A stretch of 64,000 nucleotides of DNA, from positions 9,223,493-9,287,492 of the forward strand of contig OU612071.1 of NCBI GenBank assembly GCA_914767715.1. Reading direction: 5' to 3'. Each line of letters opens with the position of its first letter. The first letter of the stretch is position 1. Under the pieces are notes generated by a model. The model ran no database searches and had not been told where the DNA came from. It was given only the letters and a program-made list of their open reading frames with translations. The DNA is from Membranipora membranacea (taxonomy: Eukaryota; Bryozoa; Gymnolaemata; Cheilostomatida; Membraniporidae). Positions 42,901 through 53,123 of this stretch are shown here, piece after piece. The position numbers were made by a program, and so were the translations under genes.

Positions 42901-45900
42901 TGTACCCAAGAGAGGAAAACTCTCTCCGCTTCAAAGATGATGATGATGAAGCCCAACCCCATAAGGCAACAAGCAGTATAAGTGTTCTAACTGTTGCCCG
43001 TTTTGCTGATAGTGGCATGCCAATATCAACCTAAGAAAGCCAACATTCAAAAACATACCAAACATTTTTCATGTTACATGTTACAGTTGATCATTTCTTT
43101 TCACATTCTGTATTATCACCTAGTGATATATGAATGCTAAAAAACAACATCAACTCAAATATTCTTCATAATTATATTTTACAGATTTGTTTTGGTGCTG
43201 GTTTACTAGTCAACGAAATTGTAAATAAAGTCCTGAAGACGATCATATCTGAGCCTCGTCCAGCAGTAACAGGGCGAGTCCAGCCTCACAGCTACGGCAT
43301 GCCCTCCGACCACTCGCAGTACATGTCATTCTTCTGTACATATGTAATACTATTCCTATGCATCAGGTAAGTGTGCACATGTAATACTACACCCATATGG
43401 CCTTGTCAATCGGCTAAATGTTTTTGTTTTGGGGCTAAAACAAAAAAAGAGGCCGCATGACAACGCTAACACCCATGCACATGAAAATATTCTGTGCAAA
43501 TGTAATACTGAACCTATATATATCATGTTTGTGCGCACATGTAATACTGTTACTATGTATCAGGTAAGTGTGCCCATGTAATACTATTCCTATATATCAG
43601 GTAAGTGTGCTAATGTAATACTATTCCTATGTATCGGGTATGTGTGCACATGTAATACTACACCCATATGGCCTTGTCAATCGGCTACATTTTGTGTTTT
43701 CTGGGGCTAAAAAAATAAAGAAGCCACGTGACAACGCTAACACCCATGCACATGAAAATATTTTGTGTGCATGTAATACTACACCATGTACACATACAGT
43801 ACCACACCTATATAGCAGAAGCGTATATATACATAAAACTATGATTGTGGTCTCTTGATCCTTATTTCGCTGTTTTCTACACAGCGCTACAGGTTGATGT
43901 ATGCAATGAACTCAGTTCATTGATATATGTGTGGATTAGAGGTTTGCATATTGATGCGAACAAATTCGGAATGTTTCAATTCCTAGAAAAAAATCTTTAC
44001 TTAGGTGTGTTACTGGTGACACCTCCCTATCAGTATCAGTATACCACATGGTTTCACATGTTTTGACATGTTGTAGCGACATAGCCACCACTAGATTTTG
44101 CCAACTGTATTGATGATAGGTTTTTGCAGATCAGACTATTGACAGATCAGCTGCCTCAATATAACTTACACCCCTCTTTTATATTTACAGGGCTCACAGA
44201 TCAGGATCATACTTAGAGGAATTCTGGAAGTTACTTTTAGGTCTGGCGTGCTCAGTAGCCTCTGCTTTGTGCTGCTACAGGTATGTCATGGTAGCTTAAG
44301 CTCTCTAACTCTACCTGGGTTGATGGTAGGGGCATTCTATCATCAATATTTTGTCATTCTTTGGCTGCGTTTTTTGACAAATCGATTTTATTTTTTGCGC
44401 TCCTCGTAATTTTACTGTGTGCAGTGAGTAATGAAAAGAATATATATGCGAAAATATTGTTGGTCAGTGAAAGTCGGATTTTACTATAAACCAGGTATGG
44501 ACATTGGTTGGTAATGAAATGGTTCATACCCAGAATATATCTATTTGACTGAAATTGATTTTTTTGCCCAATTTATGTCAAAGCCAACATCTATAGAGAA
44601 GTTAGACGTCAGAGGCCTCTTAATCCAAAATCTAACCCCCCCCCCCCCGTCCTACCAATCATCACTCTGAACTGCAAACCCCAGTTCATGCTGACAGATA
44701 CTGATATTATCTAGTTTCAGCATCACAAAGCATCACATTTTATTATATCCTTCCAGCCGAGTGTACTTACTATTATATTTTATTATCTCCTTACAGCCGA
44801 GTATACTTACTGTTCTATTTTATTATCTCCTTACAGCCGAGTATACTTTATACTTATAGTATCACACAGCGTTACATTTTATTATCTCCTTACAGCCGAG
44901 TATACTTACAGTATCACACCGCGTTACATTTTATTATCTCCTTACAGCCGAGTATACTTACAGTATCACACAGCGTTACATTTTATTATCTCCTTACAGC
45001 CGAGTGTACTTACAGTATCACACAGCGTTACATTTTAGTATCTCCTTACAGCCGAGTGTACTTACAGTATCACACAGCGTTACATTTTATTATCTCCTTA
45101 CAGCCGAGTGTACTTACAGTATCATACAGCCTTACAGATATACTGGGGAGTTATAGTTGGTATAGTGAGCGGATGTTTCTGGTTTTTTATTGTACATATC
45201 ATACTTACACCTTACTTCTCAATAGTCACCTCATGGTAAGTTATTGTAAAGTAGATATCGACTAGTACCTAAATACAGTGTAAGCTGGTTAGTTCAAACT
45301 TATAATTCAAGACTCCTGTTAATTCAGACAAGGAAAATTGGTCCCTTTAGCCAGATCTCAATGTATTCTAGTGTCACTTAATTCAGACTCTGCTTAATTA
45401 GAGCAAATTTTTGTGGTCCCCAGAGGTTTGAATTTGAGTAACCTGCTCTGTACCTAGATCAAGTTTGATTGAGTTTGCTCACATTCCACTGATAAGTGGG
45501 GGAAGCAATTCCAAATACAAACTTGGCCTACTTAAAACCTCTTCCAACTCAGAAGAGAAAATAGTTCTCATGCTGGACAGTTCGCCTTTTCACACCGGTT
45601 TGAAGTTGTGAAATTTTCGGTATACTAACCAGATAACCACTACCTTATAGAAGCTCCCACAAAAAATGGCGCTTACTGACATTGAGTATCCCGAAAGAAT
45701 CACGAGGAGGTCGCAAATGTGTATACTGATCCAAAAGTGTATACTGATCCAAAATGCCTTTATCTCATAAGACATCCTCTTTTAACTATTTTATCTTGAG
45801 TTTGATGGCTACCTCTAGGTTCCTGTTAGTTTTAAGAAGCTACCCATCCCTGGTCCCTCGCAGTATGAATTTTAGCCTTGATTTTAACTTATGCCGTATT

Positions 45901-47338
45901 CGGTTATCAGGTATCAGGTTAGCCTAGTGGGTGGCGGGATGGATAATCGATCTGACGACCGTGGTTCGATTCCCGTGCATGTCCGCTGGTGTTACCTGAG
46001 AAGCCGAGTTCGGTAGGGTGTTCCAATGTGTACCAGCGCTTTATGCGATGTAGGTCAGGGTTGGCTATGGAGTGCTGTGACCCAGTGACCGGGCGGTAAT
46101 GATGTAGTGTTTACTGCCTAGAAGTACCCATTGTGGCTTACATTAAGCGGTATATAAATGAACTCATTATTTTATTTCTTTTATATTATATTATATTATT
46201 ATATTATATTATTATATTATTCTTACCTAGTATGGTTGATTAATTTGGATGACATGTTTTTCTATATTCTATGATTGTAGGAGAATTAGTGAGTTTTTAA
46301 TGATAAGAGACTATACACTCATTCCTAATACTATCTGGTTTGAATACTGCCAAGTCAGAGCTGAATCAAGGTGAGTCATGGCTTATTCGTATAGGCTGGA
46401 TAACTTCATACATTATATTACATGTTTATTTCCACATTCCTGTATCATTTGTGGTAACAATGATTATATTTGAATGCTGGCAATTGTTTGAACTAAAAAG
46501 GCTTGGTGCTCTGGGTAAAATAATTCATATAAAAAGTAAAAAAATAGCTATTCCCGTTTTAGCTTTCAATGGTCTAAAATCGGAAAAGGTCTCCTGGATG
46601 TATTAACAACTTTCCAAAAGAATAACACATACCATTTGTCGAATGACGGCGAAAAATATATCAGCCATTTTTCGGTCAGATATTTCCTCTGAGTTCTCAA
46701 TGAACTGATATAGCTATCTTACATCTTAGCACTTCATTGAGAACAAACATATCAATGAGGACATTATTTCGTTCTAGACACATCTAGCCATTTTCAGATC
46801 ACTTATCATCAGATTCTGTGGAGGGTTGGTTTATTTATGTTGGAAAACCTCTAACCTTTTGCTGTTGGCTAATTGGTACAACCTTTAATTTTAATTTTTG
46901 ATGTGGCCGACACAATTATCACTTAAAATATCCCCTGTATCCTGTTAGCATGCCACTGCTTTTTGCTTATTTCTACTATCAAATATATGGAGCTACCTTT
47001 TTCCTTCTGTTCATCAGATAAGGTGGGTGGGGGGGGGGGTGGTGTGATTTTAATGCAGGTAGACTGGATTGATTGACTGGATTGGTTGAATGATTGGTTG
47101 ATTGATTGATTGGTTGGTTGATTGATTGACTGATTGATTGAATGATATCCACTTAATTTATTACCGCTAAAAATAGTACATGGTGACATGGCTAGCATAA
47201 TAAGAAAGAAAAAAACTTGATCTAGGTTTGAGCACATCCGTGAAGAAAGCAAGTAGATGTTATTCAATCTCTTGTAAGATTTTGTTTGTTGTATTTATCA
47301 GGGCTCGACAAAGGAAACAGCACGCCAGGAGTCAGTAA
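39866..47338 (+). CDS. DOLPP1: dolichyldiphosphatase (DOLPP1), complete, 7 exons
   Basis: Multipass ER-membrane phosphatase of the PAP2/type-2 acid phosphatase superfamily. It hydrolyses dolichyl diphosphate to dolichyl phosphate, recycling the lipid carrier of protein N-glycosylation. The seven exons join to 231 residues (human protein 238). The three phosphatase motifs are present: K73-x6-R80-P81 (KTIISEPRP), PSDH at 95-98 in place of the usual PSGH/PSSH, and S146-R147-x5-H153 (SRVYLQYH). The C-terminus, [19 protein letters not shown] then a basic tail ending HARSQ, matches the human protein closely. The gene is divergent from MICAL and convergent with FHL. Two of its splice sites sit in tandem arrays, described separately. 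Confidence 0.96.
39950..40123. mobile_element. family-G repeat, copy 3
   Basis: Shares CAATGGCCTAAAACACTATA, TTGCTTCCCCTGCCAC and TACGGCCCTG with copy 2. Directly after DOLPP1 exon 1. Confidence 0.7.
40863..41080 (+). mobile_element. family-C MITE, copy 3 (complete)
   Basis: About 215 bp with ~45-bp inverted ends (ATAGTCAGGCAGTTACTT ... AAGTAACTGCCTGACTAT), probably with a TA target duplication. In DOLPP1 intron 1. Confidence 0.88.
41134..41234 (+). CDS. DOLPP1: DOLPP1 exon 2
   Basis: Encodes [20 protein letters not shown] and [12 protein letters not shown], the first membrane segment. TTTACAG acceptor, GTAAGT donor, phase 1 to 0. A family-C MITE ends about 55 bp before the acceptor. Confidence 0.95.
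42622..42952 (+). mobile_element. tRNA-derived SINE (~330 bp)
   Basis: Head with polymerase III box A (GGTCTAATGGTTAATGG) and box B (GGTTCAAATCC), an unrelated body, and a (GAT)n tail at 42937-42952. The ends of the tRNA-like part do not pair, so it is not a tRNA gene. In DOLPP1 intron 2, same strand as the gene. Confidence 0.85.
43185..43366 (+). CDS. DOLPP1: DOLPP1 exon 3 (catalytic motifs 1 and 2)
   Basis: Encodes KTIISEPRP and [13 protein letters not shown]. Phase 0 to 2. The exon end plus GTAAGTG donor is the first unit of a 37-bp array in the next intron; reading through the donor gives AGG TAA, an immediate stop. Confidence 0.96.
43341..43660 (+). repeat. tandem array of the DOLPP1 exon 3 splice donor
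   Basis: A 37-bp unit (GTAATACTATTCCTATG, then CAGGTAAGTGTGC) starts in exon 3. The real donor GT is at 43367; donor-like copies are at 43564, 43601 and 43638 (the last with GTATGT). Degenerate copies lie between. Blocks at about 43381-43500 and 43651-43770 are also duplicates of each other, each with a family-I element. Confidence 0.9.
43401..43469. mobile_element. family-I mini inverted-repeat element
   Basis: GGCCTTGTCAATCGGCTA ... GCATGACAACGC within the DOLPP1 exon 3 donor array; duplicated along with it at 43671-43739. Confidence 0.75.
43671..43739. mobile_element. family-I mini inverted-repeat element (array-duplicated copy)
   Basis: Near-identical to 43401-43469, including flanks, so it was copied as part of the array. 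Confidence 0.75.
44191..44280 (+). CDS. DOLPP1: DOLPP1 exon 4
   Basis: Encodes [20 protein letters not shown] and SVASALCCY, a membrane segment. Phase 2 to 2; donor GTATGT. Confidence 0.93.
44745..45131 (+). repeat. tandem array of the DOLPP1 exon 5 splice acceptor (8 copies)
   Basis: The junction TCCTTACAG|CCGAGT recurs with exon-side bases at 44757, 44797, 44837, 44896, 44948, 45000, 45052 and 45104. Spacing is 40, 40, 59 and then 52 bp four times. Each unit carries the intron end, the acceptor and about 28 bases of exon 5. Only the last copy leads into the full exon. Confidence 0.95.
45104..45235 (+). CDS. DOLPP1: DOLPP1 exon 5 (catalytic motif 3)
   Basis: Encodes [20 protein letters not shown] and the following membrane segment, ending VTSW. 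The acceptor is the last of eight tandem copies. The last copy is chosen because the upstream acceptors I translated shift the frame and meet stops. Confidence 0.93.
45274..45452. mobile_element. family-B short element (TACAGTGTAA ends)
   Basis: About 180 bp: TACAGTGTAAGCTGGTTAG at the left, GTAACCTGCTCTGTA at the right, with AATTCAGACAAGGAAAATTG inside. The end structure resembles pogo/Tigger-like MITEs. A related copy lies at 37011-37190. Confidence 0.7.
45905..46185 (+). mobile_element. tRNA-derived SINE, second family
   Basis: Box A-like TTAGCCTAGTGGGTGG and box B GGTTCGATTCC, then a body containing GTGTTTACTGCCTAGAAGTA and a TATTA-rich tail. In DOLPP1 intron 5, plus strand. Confidence 0.85.
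46180..46222. repeat. TATTA-type microsatellite
   Basis: Repeated TATATTATATTAT forming the tail of the adjacent SINE. Confidence 0.85.
46281..46370 (+). CDS. DOLPP1: DOLPP1 exon 6
   Basis: Encodes [20 protein letters not shown] and EYCQVRAES, matching human [20 protein letters not shown]. Phase 2 to 2; GTGAGT donor. Confidence 0.95.
47072..47145. repeat. TTGATTGA microsatellite
   Basis: Imperfect (TTGATTGG)n tract in the last DOLPP1 intron. Confidence 0.85.
47302..47338 (+). CDS. DOLPP1: DOLPP1 exon 7 (stop codon)
   Basis: Encodes [12 protein letters not shown] and TAA, the basic cytosolic tail (human ARNRQRKLGTKLQ). TTATCAG acceptor. Confidence 0.92.
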
Positions 47339-47577
47339 AATCCATCCAAACACTCAAAAGGACAGAAATGTACAAACATGAGTAGCTATATCCACTTCAT
47401 CTTACTTGGCTGTTGTTGCCTCGAGGGTACACATAATTGCTGAACTAAATATCTACCACAACTTTGCAGCTTGCAGGTTGAATTTACAAGTAAACAACCT
47501 GCTTAATAGCATGGTTGTTATTATGGAGATGTTGGAGTTGATATTAAGGCCATGTTGAGGTGGTGTTGAGTCATTGT

Positions 47578-47583
47578 AATAAA
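47578..47583 (+). terminator. candidate DOLPP1 poly(A) signal
   Basis: AATAAA lies 240 bp after the stop codon. Another AATAAA occurs at 48092. Which is used cannot be told from sequence. Confidence 0.4.
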
Positions 47584-49652
47584 CTGTGTGACAGGGTTAT
47601 AGTTGTGCTAGATGTTTTGTTCGGATGGGTACTTTTTGTATAGTATCATGCTCAATCAACACTAGGGTAAAGTTTATAGATATAATTATTATGTAACTCC
47701 AGCTCTTTAGCAGTGATTCTTCACATATCAACCTTTGTTTCGTCAAAACCTTCATGAGTAGTGTGACGTTATTAACATATCCCATGGATCTCACGGAGTT
47801 GGTTTTAGGAGATAATATTTTTTCTTCTTTTCTCAGCGATATAGAGAGTGTCCCCAAATGAATGTTAGCTAAAGAAATTATTTCTACATTGGCGGAATGT
47901 ATTAATGAGAGGATATCACTTTTTCTTTAATACGATCCTTTTGCTCATCAGCCTATCAATGTTGTCAAGGTGGTGTCATTGCTAGCTAGCTTTTTGCCTC
48001 AGCTTGTGTAGGAAATTGTGTTGAATTTAAATGTGCCAAAATTTCTTGTAAAATACTTTTTGAGGACTTTTGTGCAATGCCTGTAGATTGCAATAAACTG
48101 TTATCACATTCAATAATATGAAATGTTTACTGTTTGGACCGGTTGTGTATAATATGTGTACCAAAACTGGGAATTTAGGACACAGCCAAAAGCTCCCTCC
48201 CTCCCTCCCTTCACTATTATCTATTGGATAGGACTGTTAATCCACAATCTTCTTATAGTTGAAATAATTAACGGTATATCTTAGAGTTTTACAATAGTTG
48301 CACAGTCTATACCAGTGGTTAGTCTTTGTTAGCATTGTCCAATTTACTCATCAGGGAATCCCTCATCTACATTAATTTGGATCAAGCTGCCTTCATTTTT
48401 ATTTGCTCCGTGTTGACTGGTAAGCAACTCCAAGTGTTGGCAATATTGGATCAAACTAGATACTACCGGCAGGGAGTTCAGGACAAGCTCGATGCTGCTG
48501 ACTAGCTGACTACCATACCATGGAGTAGACATTGACAACAAGACGTAGTATCTGAGTGGATAGGCTATGGTATTCCTTCCTGTTCCAAGTTACCATTCCC
48601 AAGTGAACATCATACATGATTCAATTTGTCGGCATTGGAGTTGCTCCCCCTCTACCAGTGACTCCCCCCCCCTCCCCCAGTAGAATGTGAGACCCGGACT
48701 GCAGGCAACCAATCCAACCAAATGGGATAACTATTTGACACTGTTTGTTAGACTATTAATGCAATGGAATAATATTATACTCATGGCAGGTTGAGAATGA
48801 AGGCTGGTTTACATTGTCCCAGATGACATTGGGATGCCCAAGATTTTTGTATGGGATAGTGCTGGGATAATTATTTGTGTTCACATTGTCTAGGATTGTC
48901 CCATCAGGGAGGGTGGGAAGGTCCAACCTTCCTTGGACCCAGATAGTCCCAGATCATCCTAATGTTGTATTCATATAGTACCCAGAAGTAAAATCAGTCT
49001 GGGTCAGTCAGGGACAGTATCTGGAAAGTTTGACACTTACAAACCTTTCAATAAACTGCCCAGACCCATTTTCATTGCTGGGACTATGTGTCATTTTCAT
49101 GTTTATACTGATTGGGATGGCTATCTAGGATGGGGCAATGTGGACCAGCCATAAATGTGCAGATTGTTGATTTGCTGAGATATCAAAGAGACATTGTTTT
49201 TAAATAAATGCTTAAACACAGGACAATTTATTACATGGTGAAACACTAATTGCGCCACTAGACAAACAAAAAACATCTTCCAACATAATTTATCTGTCAA
49301 GCGAGAAAAAGAAAAAAGTGGACTCACAAAAAACAAAATACTGAGAATGAGAGAGAATGATAGTTATATAATCAAATTAGCATTTTTTAATTCCAATTAA
49401 TTTTTAATTCAATTCAAAAAAAGTCAATTAAAACTGGTTTTTACTTCATTCACATCTACTAGGATGATTGATCTACGTGCAGTCGAGGGTGAAGGTCAAA
49501 TACAATTAAAGCTGTCTGCTCATCAATCGGTGTTGCTTTCTCGTACACCATGATGTTGCGTTTTGTAGACGGATTCACACTTTTTTAGACGTGTTGTAAT
49601 GACGTTGTAATGATGTTGTCACGACGTTGCACATCGTAGATGTTGTTGAGGT
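47584..49652. other. convergent spacer between DOLPP1 and FHL
   Basis: Likely holds both 3'UTRs. A minus-strand AATAAA at 49227-49232 could end FHL. Family-F-like sequence near 48610 and a family-D element at 48800 are present. Confidence 0.6.
48800..49153. mobile_element. family-D fold-back element, copy 3
   Basis: Ends GGCTGGTTTACATTGTCCCA and GGGCAATGTGGACCAGCC; about 350 bp. Lies between the DOLPP1 and FHL genes. Confidence 0.85.
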
Positions 49653-49807
49653 TTACATGTTTTTACCGCACTCTGGACAGACGACGTCACCGTTGGCGAC
49701 GAGGAAGCCCTGTCCCAGTAGAGACTTGTCACAAACGGCACACATGAAGCAGTCTGCGTGCCACTGTCGGCGATCAAACGCCACATACTTAGTAGCCTGG
49801 CCGAGTC
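49653..49807 (-). CDS. FHL: FHL exon 6 (stop codon)
   Basis: Encodes LGQATKYVAFDRRQWHADCF, then CAVCDKSLLGQGF and VCPECGKNM, completing LIM4, followed by TAA. Confidence 0.94.
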
Positions 49808-52800
49808 CTGCAATGAGAAGCAAATTGCCAAACTGAATCATAGTTTTCTAGCAAAGAGTACTGTAAAATTAAACAAATTAGCAAACCAAATAATAGTTTT
49901 TGAGAGTTCAATTAATTACGAATTTTCGTTCATAAATATTTTAAATTCGAGAATAGAGTTAAAAATTATTCTGAACGATGAGTGTTGCTTTGCATGAACC
50001 AATGAGGCCCTAATATTATTTTTTCAACAAGACTTTTTTTGGTTGTTTGATACAAGGTAGCCTATATGCATTTGTAGATGTTGTTGCCCTGTTCTGGTGA
50101 ATTTAGACCGGTACCCAATATTAAAAGTTGTAGAGGCAGGGAATGCACACACACTCATAATCCGGATAACCCTAAACATACTACTCCCGAGACTCGAAAC
50201 ATTCAATGACACAAAAATAAAAGCCGGAGGCAAAAGTTGTCAAGCCCTGAATAAGATAGCTATTGCACATGTAGGCCTCATCACCACTTTACTCTTAATA
50301 TTTTTTAGTTTCCTAAATTTCTTAACTTGTTGGATGATATGGAAACAAAAAAACAAAAAAAATACAAGCATAATAATATCCTTACCAGCAATCGGCTGGT
50401 TACATTTCTCGCATATCTTAGCGAATAGTTTGACATAGCACTCAGGACAGTAGGGGTTGTCATCCTTGGTAGCAAACTTAACATGAGCCAGCTCTGCATT
50501 ACACTTAGTGCAGAGGAAACATTCTCTGTGGAAGGCAGCATCGCGGAATGTCACGCCTCCCTGCAGCAGCACCTGTCAAAGTAATCAAGGAAAGAATATT
50601 AATTTTATTTGTAATTAAATGATTAAACAATAAAACAATTTAAATTTTATAATATTACTTGAAAAATCATCATAATCCATCCTGTGTCATTCAAATACAT
50701 CAATAATTATTTGAAATTGAATAAATATTTCAAAATTTAATTCAAATTTAAAATTAAATTTGGAAATTACTTGCAAATTCATCAAGAATAAACTTTAGAC
50801 TGAGTCATCAAAATACTGCGGTTTTTTCGAGTGCTATGTAAACAGGAGCAGTCACTTCAGCATTGCTAATGAAACTAATGCAGTGTGCCATCTGAATTTT
50901 GCTTTGATACCGATGCTTTGTGGTAGCTACTAGTTGCCATCTTGGCCACTAGTCAAGATATGAACTTCAAAATTTAAATTCACTTCACTTACATCAGCAC
51001 ACTTGCCGCACTTCTGGGCGAAGTTCTCATTGTAACATGGCATACAGATCAACTGATCTTCCTCTCGGGGTACAAAGCTGTTGTTGCCGATCGGCTTCTG
51101 ACAGATGGCGCACAGGAAGCAGGCATTGTGGTATCTTTTACCATTGTACTCAAACTTCTGCATACCTGGAGACAATAAAAGGGATTCAAATTAAGTAAAT
51201 AAAATTAAAATTAAATTAATTAGTTTATGAGATATTCAAATAAAAAATAAGCAAGAACAATATTCATTCTAAGTTTTTCAGGAAATAAATTATTAATACA
51301 GCTAGGGGATTACATGGTACATCGTGGGTAATAATTTTCATCACCTCTTATAATGAGATGTCGGATATACGTAAATGAGTAAAAATTTCTCAAAAGATGA
51401 TCTCACATTCCCGAGTCATTTACAGAGAAACTAAAAAGCTCATGCAGCAGATCTCAGGAAAGATCGCAACTCATCAACACCAACCCAGCAGCTAATCAAA
51501 TAACAAGAAACACATCGCTCTAATCTGATTGACTGTTAGGTCAGGAAACAGCAAACTAACAGCCAATCAGATAAGAGCGAACACACTGGCTGATTGGCTG
51601 TACTTACCATGCTTGAAGGTCTTGTTGCAGACGTCGCATCTCTGGGCAAAGTTGTTATCGTAGCAGTCTGGGCAGTACAGACCGTCATCTTTACCGACAA
51701 ACTGCTGGTTAGCCAGAGATCCTATAATAAGGAAAGAGAAGGTTAAAGTACCGTGCCCGTAATCTAGACATTTACAACATTAAGATCATGGCAAGAGGGG
51801 AAAAAAGTTTTTGATGGGTCAGTTGTTTGTTGGCAACTTAATTCACTCCATTTTTACCAATTATCACAAGTTTATTATATATTGATCACATACCATTATT
51901 CAGTTTTCAAATACATAATAATAACTACCACTTAGCGACTTCAGATTCAAGCTAGCAATGATGTCTACTTCAACAGAAGATATTATGGTAATTACATCAA
52001 ATTTGGCCCGAGTACAAAGAGTAATGATACCAGGGAGGGTGGGATACCCACCCTCCCTGTTGCTACCCATGAGTATTCTTACCCTGACAACTCCAGCACT
52101 TGAAGCAGTCCTCGTGCCAATGTCTTCCCTTGTAGGATAGATCTTTAAAGTCGGTACCGATTGGCTTACCGCAAGTCTCACACCTTACAAAGATAACAGG
52201 AGTGCAGAGTGACAAATCAAATTATTACACATTTATGAGCTACGACCATCACGTGGCTGAAGGAAACTATCCTACATGCTTTAACAATCTAGCTTACCAG
52301 AAATAGTTAGACAATAAAACATGTTACCCGATAGCAGTAATTTTTTCTGAGCAAATCTGGCAAATCCACAGTAGAGGGAGTTGCCTTCTGCTAAAGCAAG
52401 GGGAAATAACCCTTATAATTGAAAGCCAGATCCTCAACAAACAACACCTTTTCTTATTCTGTATGAGGGTAAATATCGAGGTGATGGTGTGCCTTGTGTG
52501 TAACATCAGGTGTGCACTAGCTTCAAAATCAGAAGTGTTGAGTCTATTCAACTAAGTACTCCTGACTGAGACAATAAACTATGATGTACAATAGAGCAAG
52601 GCTATAGGGACTATACACAAAGAAGAAGGGCTATGGCTCACAGGTTCAATAAAACAAGGCAATAGAGACTATACACAATAGAAAATAATACAACTCTCAA
52701 TAAATTAAGGTAATAGAGACTATACACAATAAATTAGGGAGATAGAGACTATACACAATAGAAAATACTATAACTCTCAATAAATTAAGGCGATAGAGAC

Positions 52801-53081
52801 AATACACATTAAATTAGGGCGATAGAGACTATACACAATAAATTAGGGAGATAGAGACTATACATAATAGGAAATACCATAACTCTCAATAAATTAGGGC
52901 GATAGAGACTATACACAATAAATTAAGGCGATAGAGGCTATACACAAAAGTAAAGTTTGATAACGTACCTATCAGCAAATTTCTCCTCGAAGCATGATAG
53001 ACATGTAGGTTGGTCCTGTCTCAGTACATATCTCTTACCAGTCAGTGATGTGTCGCAGTGAGCACAGTTATAGTGTTCCAT
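49653..53081 (-). CDS. FHL: four and a half LIM domains protein (FHL), complete, 6 coding exons
   Basis: LIM-only scaffold protein; vertebrate members act at the cytoskeleton, muscle Z-discs and as transcriptional co-regulators. The six coding exons join to 280 residues, exactly the usual FHL length. Order is an N-terminal half LIM (C6-x2-C9, MEHYNCAHCDTSLTGKRYVL) then four complete LIM domains, all with regular C-x2-C and H/C ligands; the protein ends VCPECGKNM. Phases agree at all five junctions. The coding start exon has an acceptor upstream of ATG (at about 53123), so the 5' leader is spliced. The FHL family is certain; vertebrates have several paralogues and this is not assigned to one. 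Confidence 0.96.
50386..50572 (-). CDS. FHL: FHL exon 5
   Basis: Encodes VLLQGGVTFRDAAFHRECFL through PYCPECYVKLFAKICEKCNQ, the rest of LIM3 and start of LIM4. Phase 0 to 1. Confidence 0.94.
50993..51165 (-). CDS. FHL: FHL exon 4
   Basis: Encodes MQKFEYNGKRYHNACFLCAI and QLICMPCYNENFAQKCGKC, the end of LIM2 and start of LIM3. Phase 1 to 0; GTAAGT donor. Confidence 0.94.
51608..51721 (-). CDS. FHL: FHL exon 3
   Basis: Encodes SLANQQFVGKDDGLYCPDCY and RCDVCNKTFKHG, the end of LIM1 and start of LIM2. 114 nt, phase 1 to 1. Confidence 0.94.
52083..52183 (-). CDS. FHL: FHL exon 2 (first full LIM)
   Basis: Encodes CETCGKPIGTDFKDLSYKGR and HWHEDCFKCWSCQ. Phase 2 to 1; GTAAGA donor. Confidence 0.94.
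52377..52517. repeat. dispersed ~145-bp repeat, copy 1
   Basis: GGAGTTGCCTTCTGCTAAAG and ATAATTGAAAGCCAGATCCT recur at 56385-56532. Origin unknown. Confidence 0.75.
52565..52945. repeat. ~29-bp minisatellite in FHL intron 1
   Basis: Many units of AATAAATTAGGGCGATAGAG + ACTATACAC with small indels. The array ends about 20 bp from the FHL exon 1 donor. The units are directly adjacent with no spacers. Confidence 0.9.
52969..53081 (-). CDS. FHL: FHL coding exon 1 (half LIM)
   Basis: Encodes MEHYNCAHCDTSLTGKRYVL and TCLSCFEEKFAD. The exon continues upstream as 5'UTR to an acceptor near 53123. Donor GTACGT; a ~29-bp minisatellite starts about 20 bp into the intron. Confidence 0.93.
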
Positions 53082-53123
53082 ATTATCTTAACTAACAGCG
53101 CTGCCGAATATCCGTGTGTATAT
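53082..53123 (-). other. FHL: FHL 5'UTR part of coding exon 1
   Basis: Between a TCTACAG acceptor and the ATG. Possible upstream noncoding exons end at consensus GTAAGT donors near 53571 and 55320 (reading minus), which could be alternative first exons; only transcripts can tell. Confidence 0.55.

Noticed and set aside
45056-45265. Alternative frame through DOLPP1 exon 5
   Set aside because: Product of the out-of-phase acceptor copy; it loses the SRxxxxxH motif context after the array.
46923-47267. 114-codon minus-strand frame with poly-Pro and Asn-Gln-Ser repeats
   Set aside because: Translation of the TTGATTGA microsatellite and a G-tract inside the last DOLPP1 intron.
52565-52945. CRISPR-like array
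   Set aside because: Units are contiguous without spacers, lengths vary and the context is an animal intron; it is a minisatellite.
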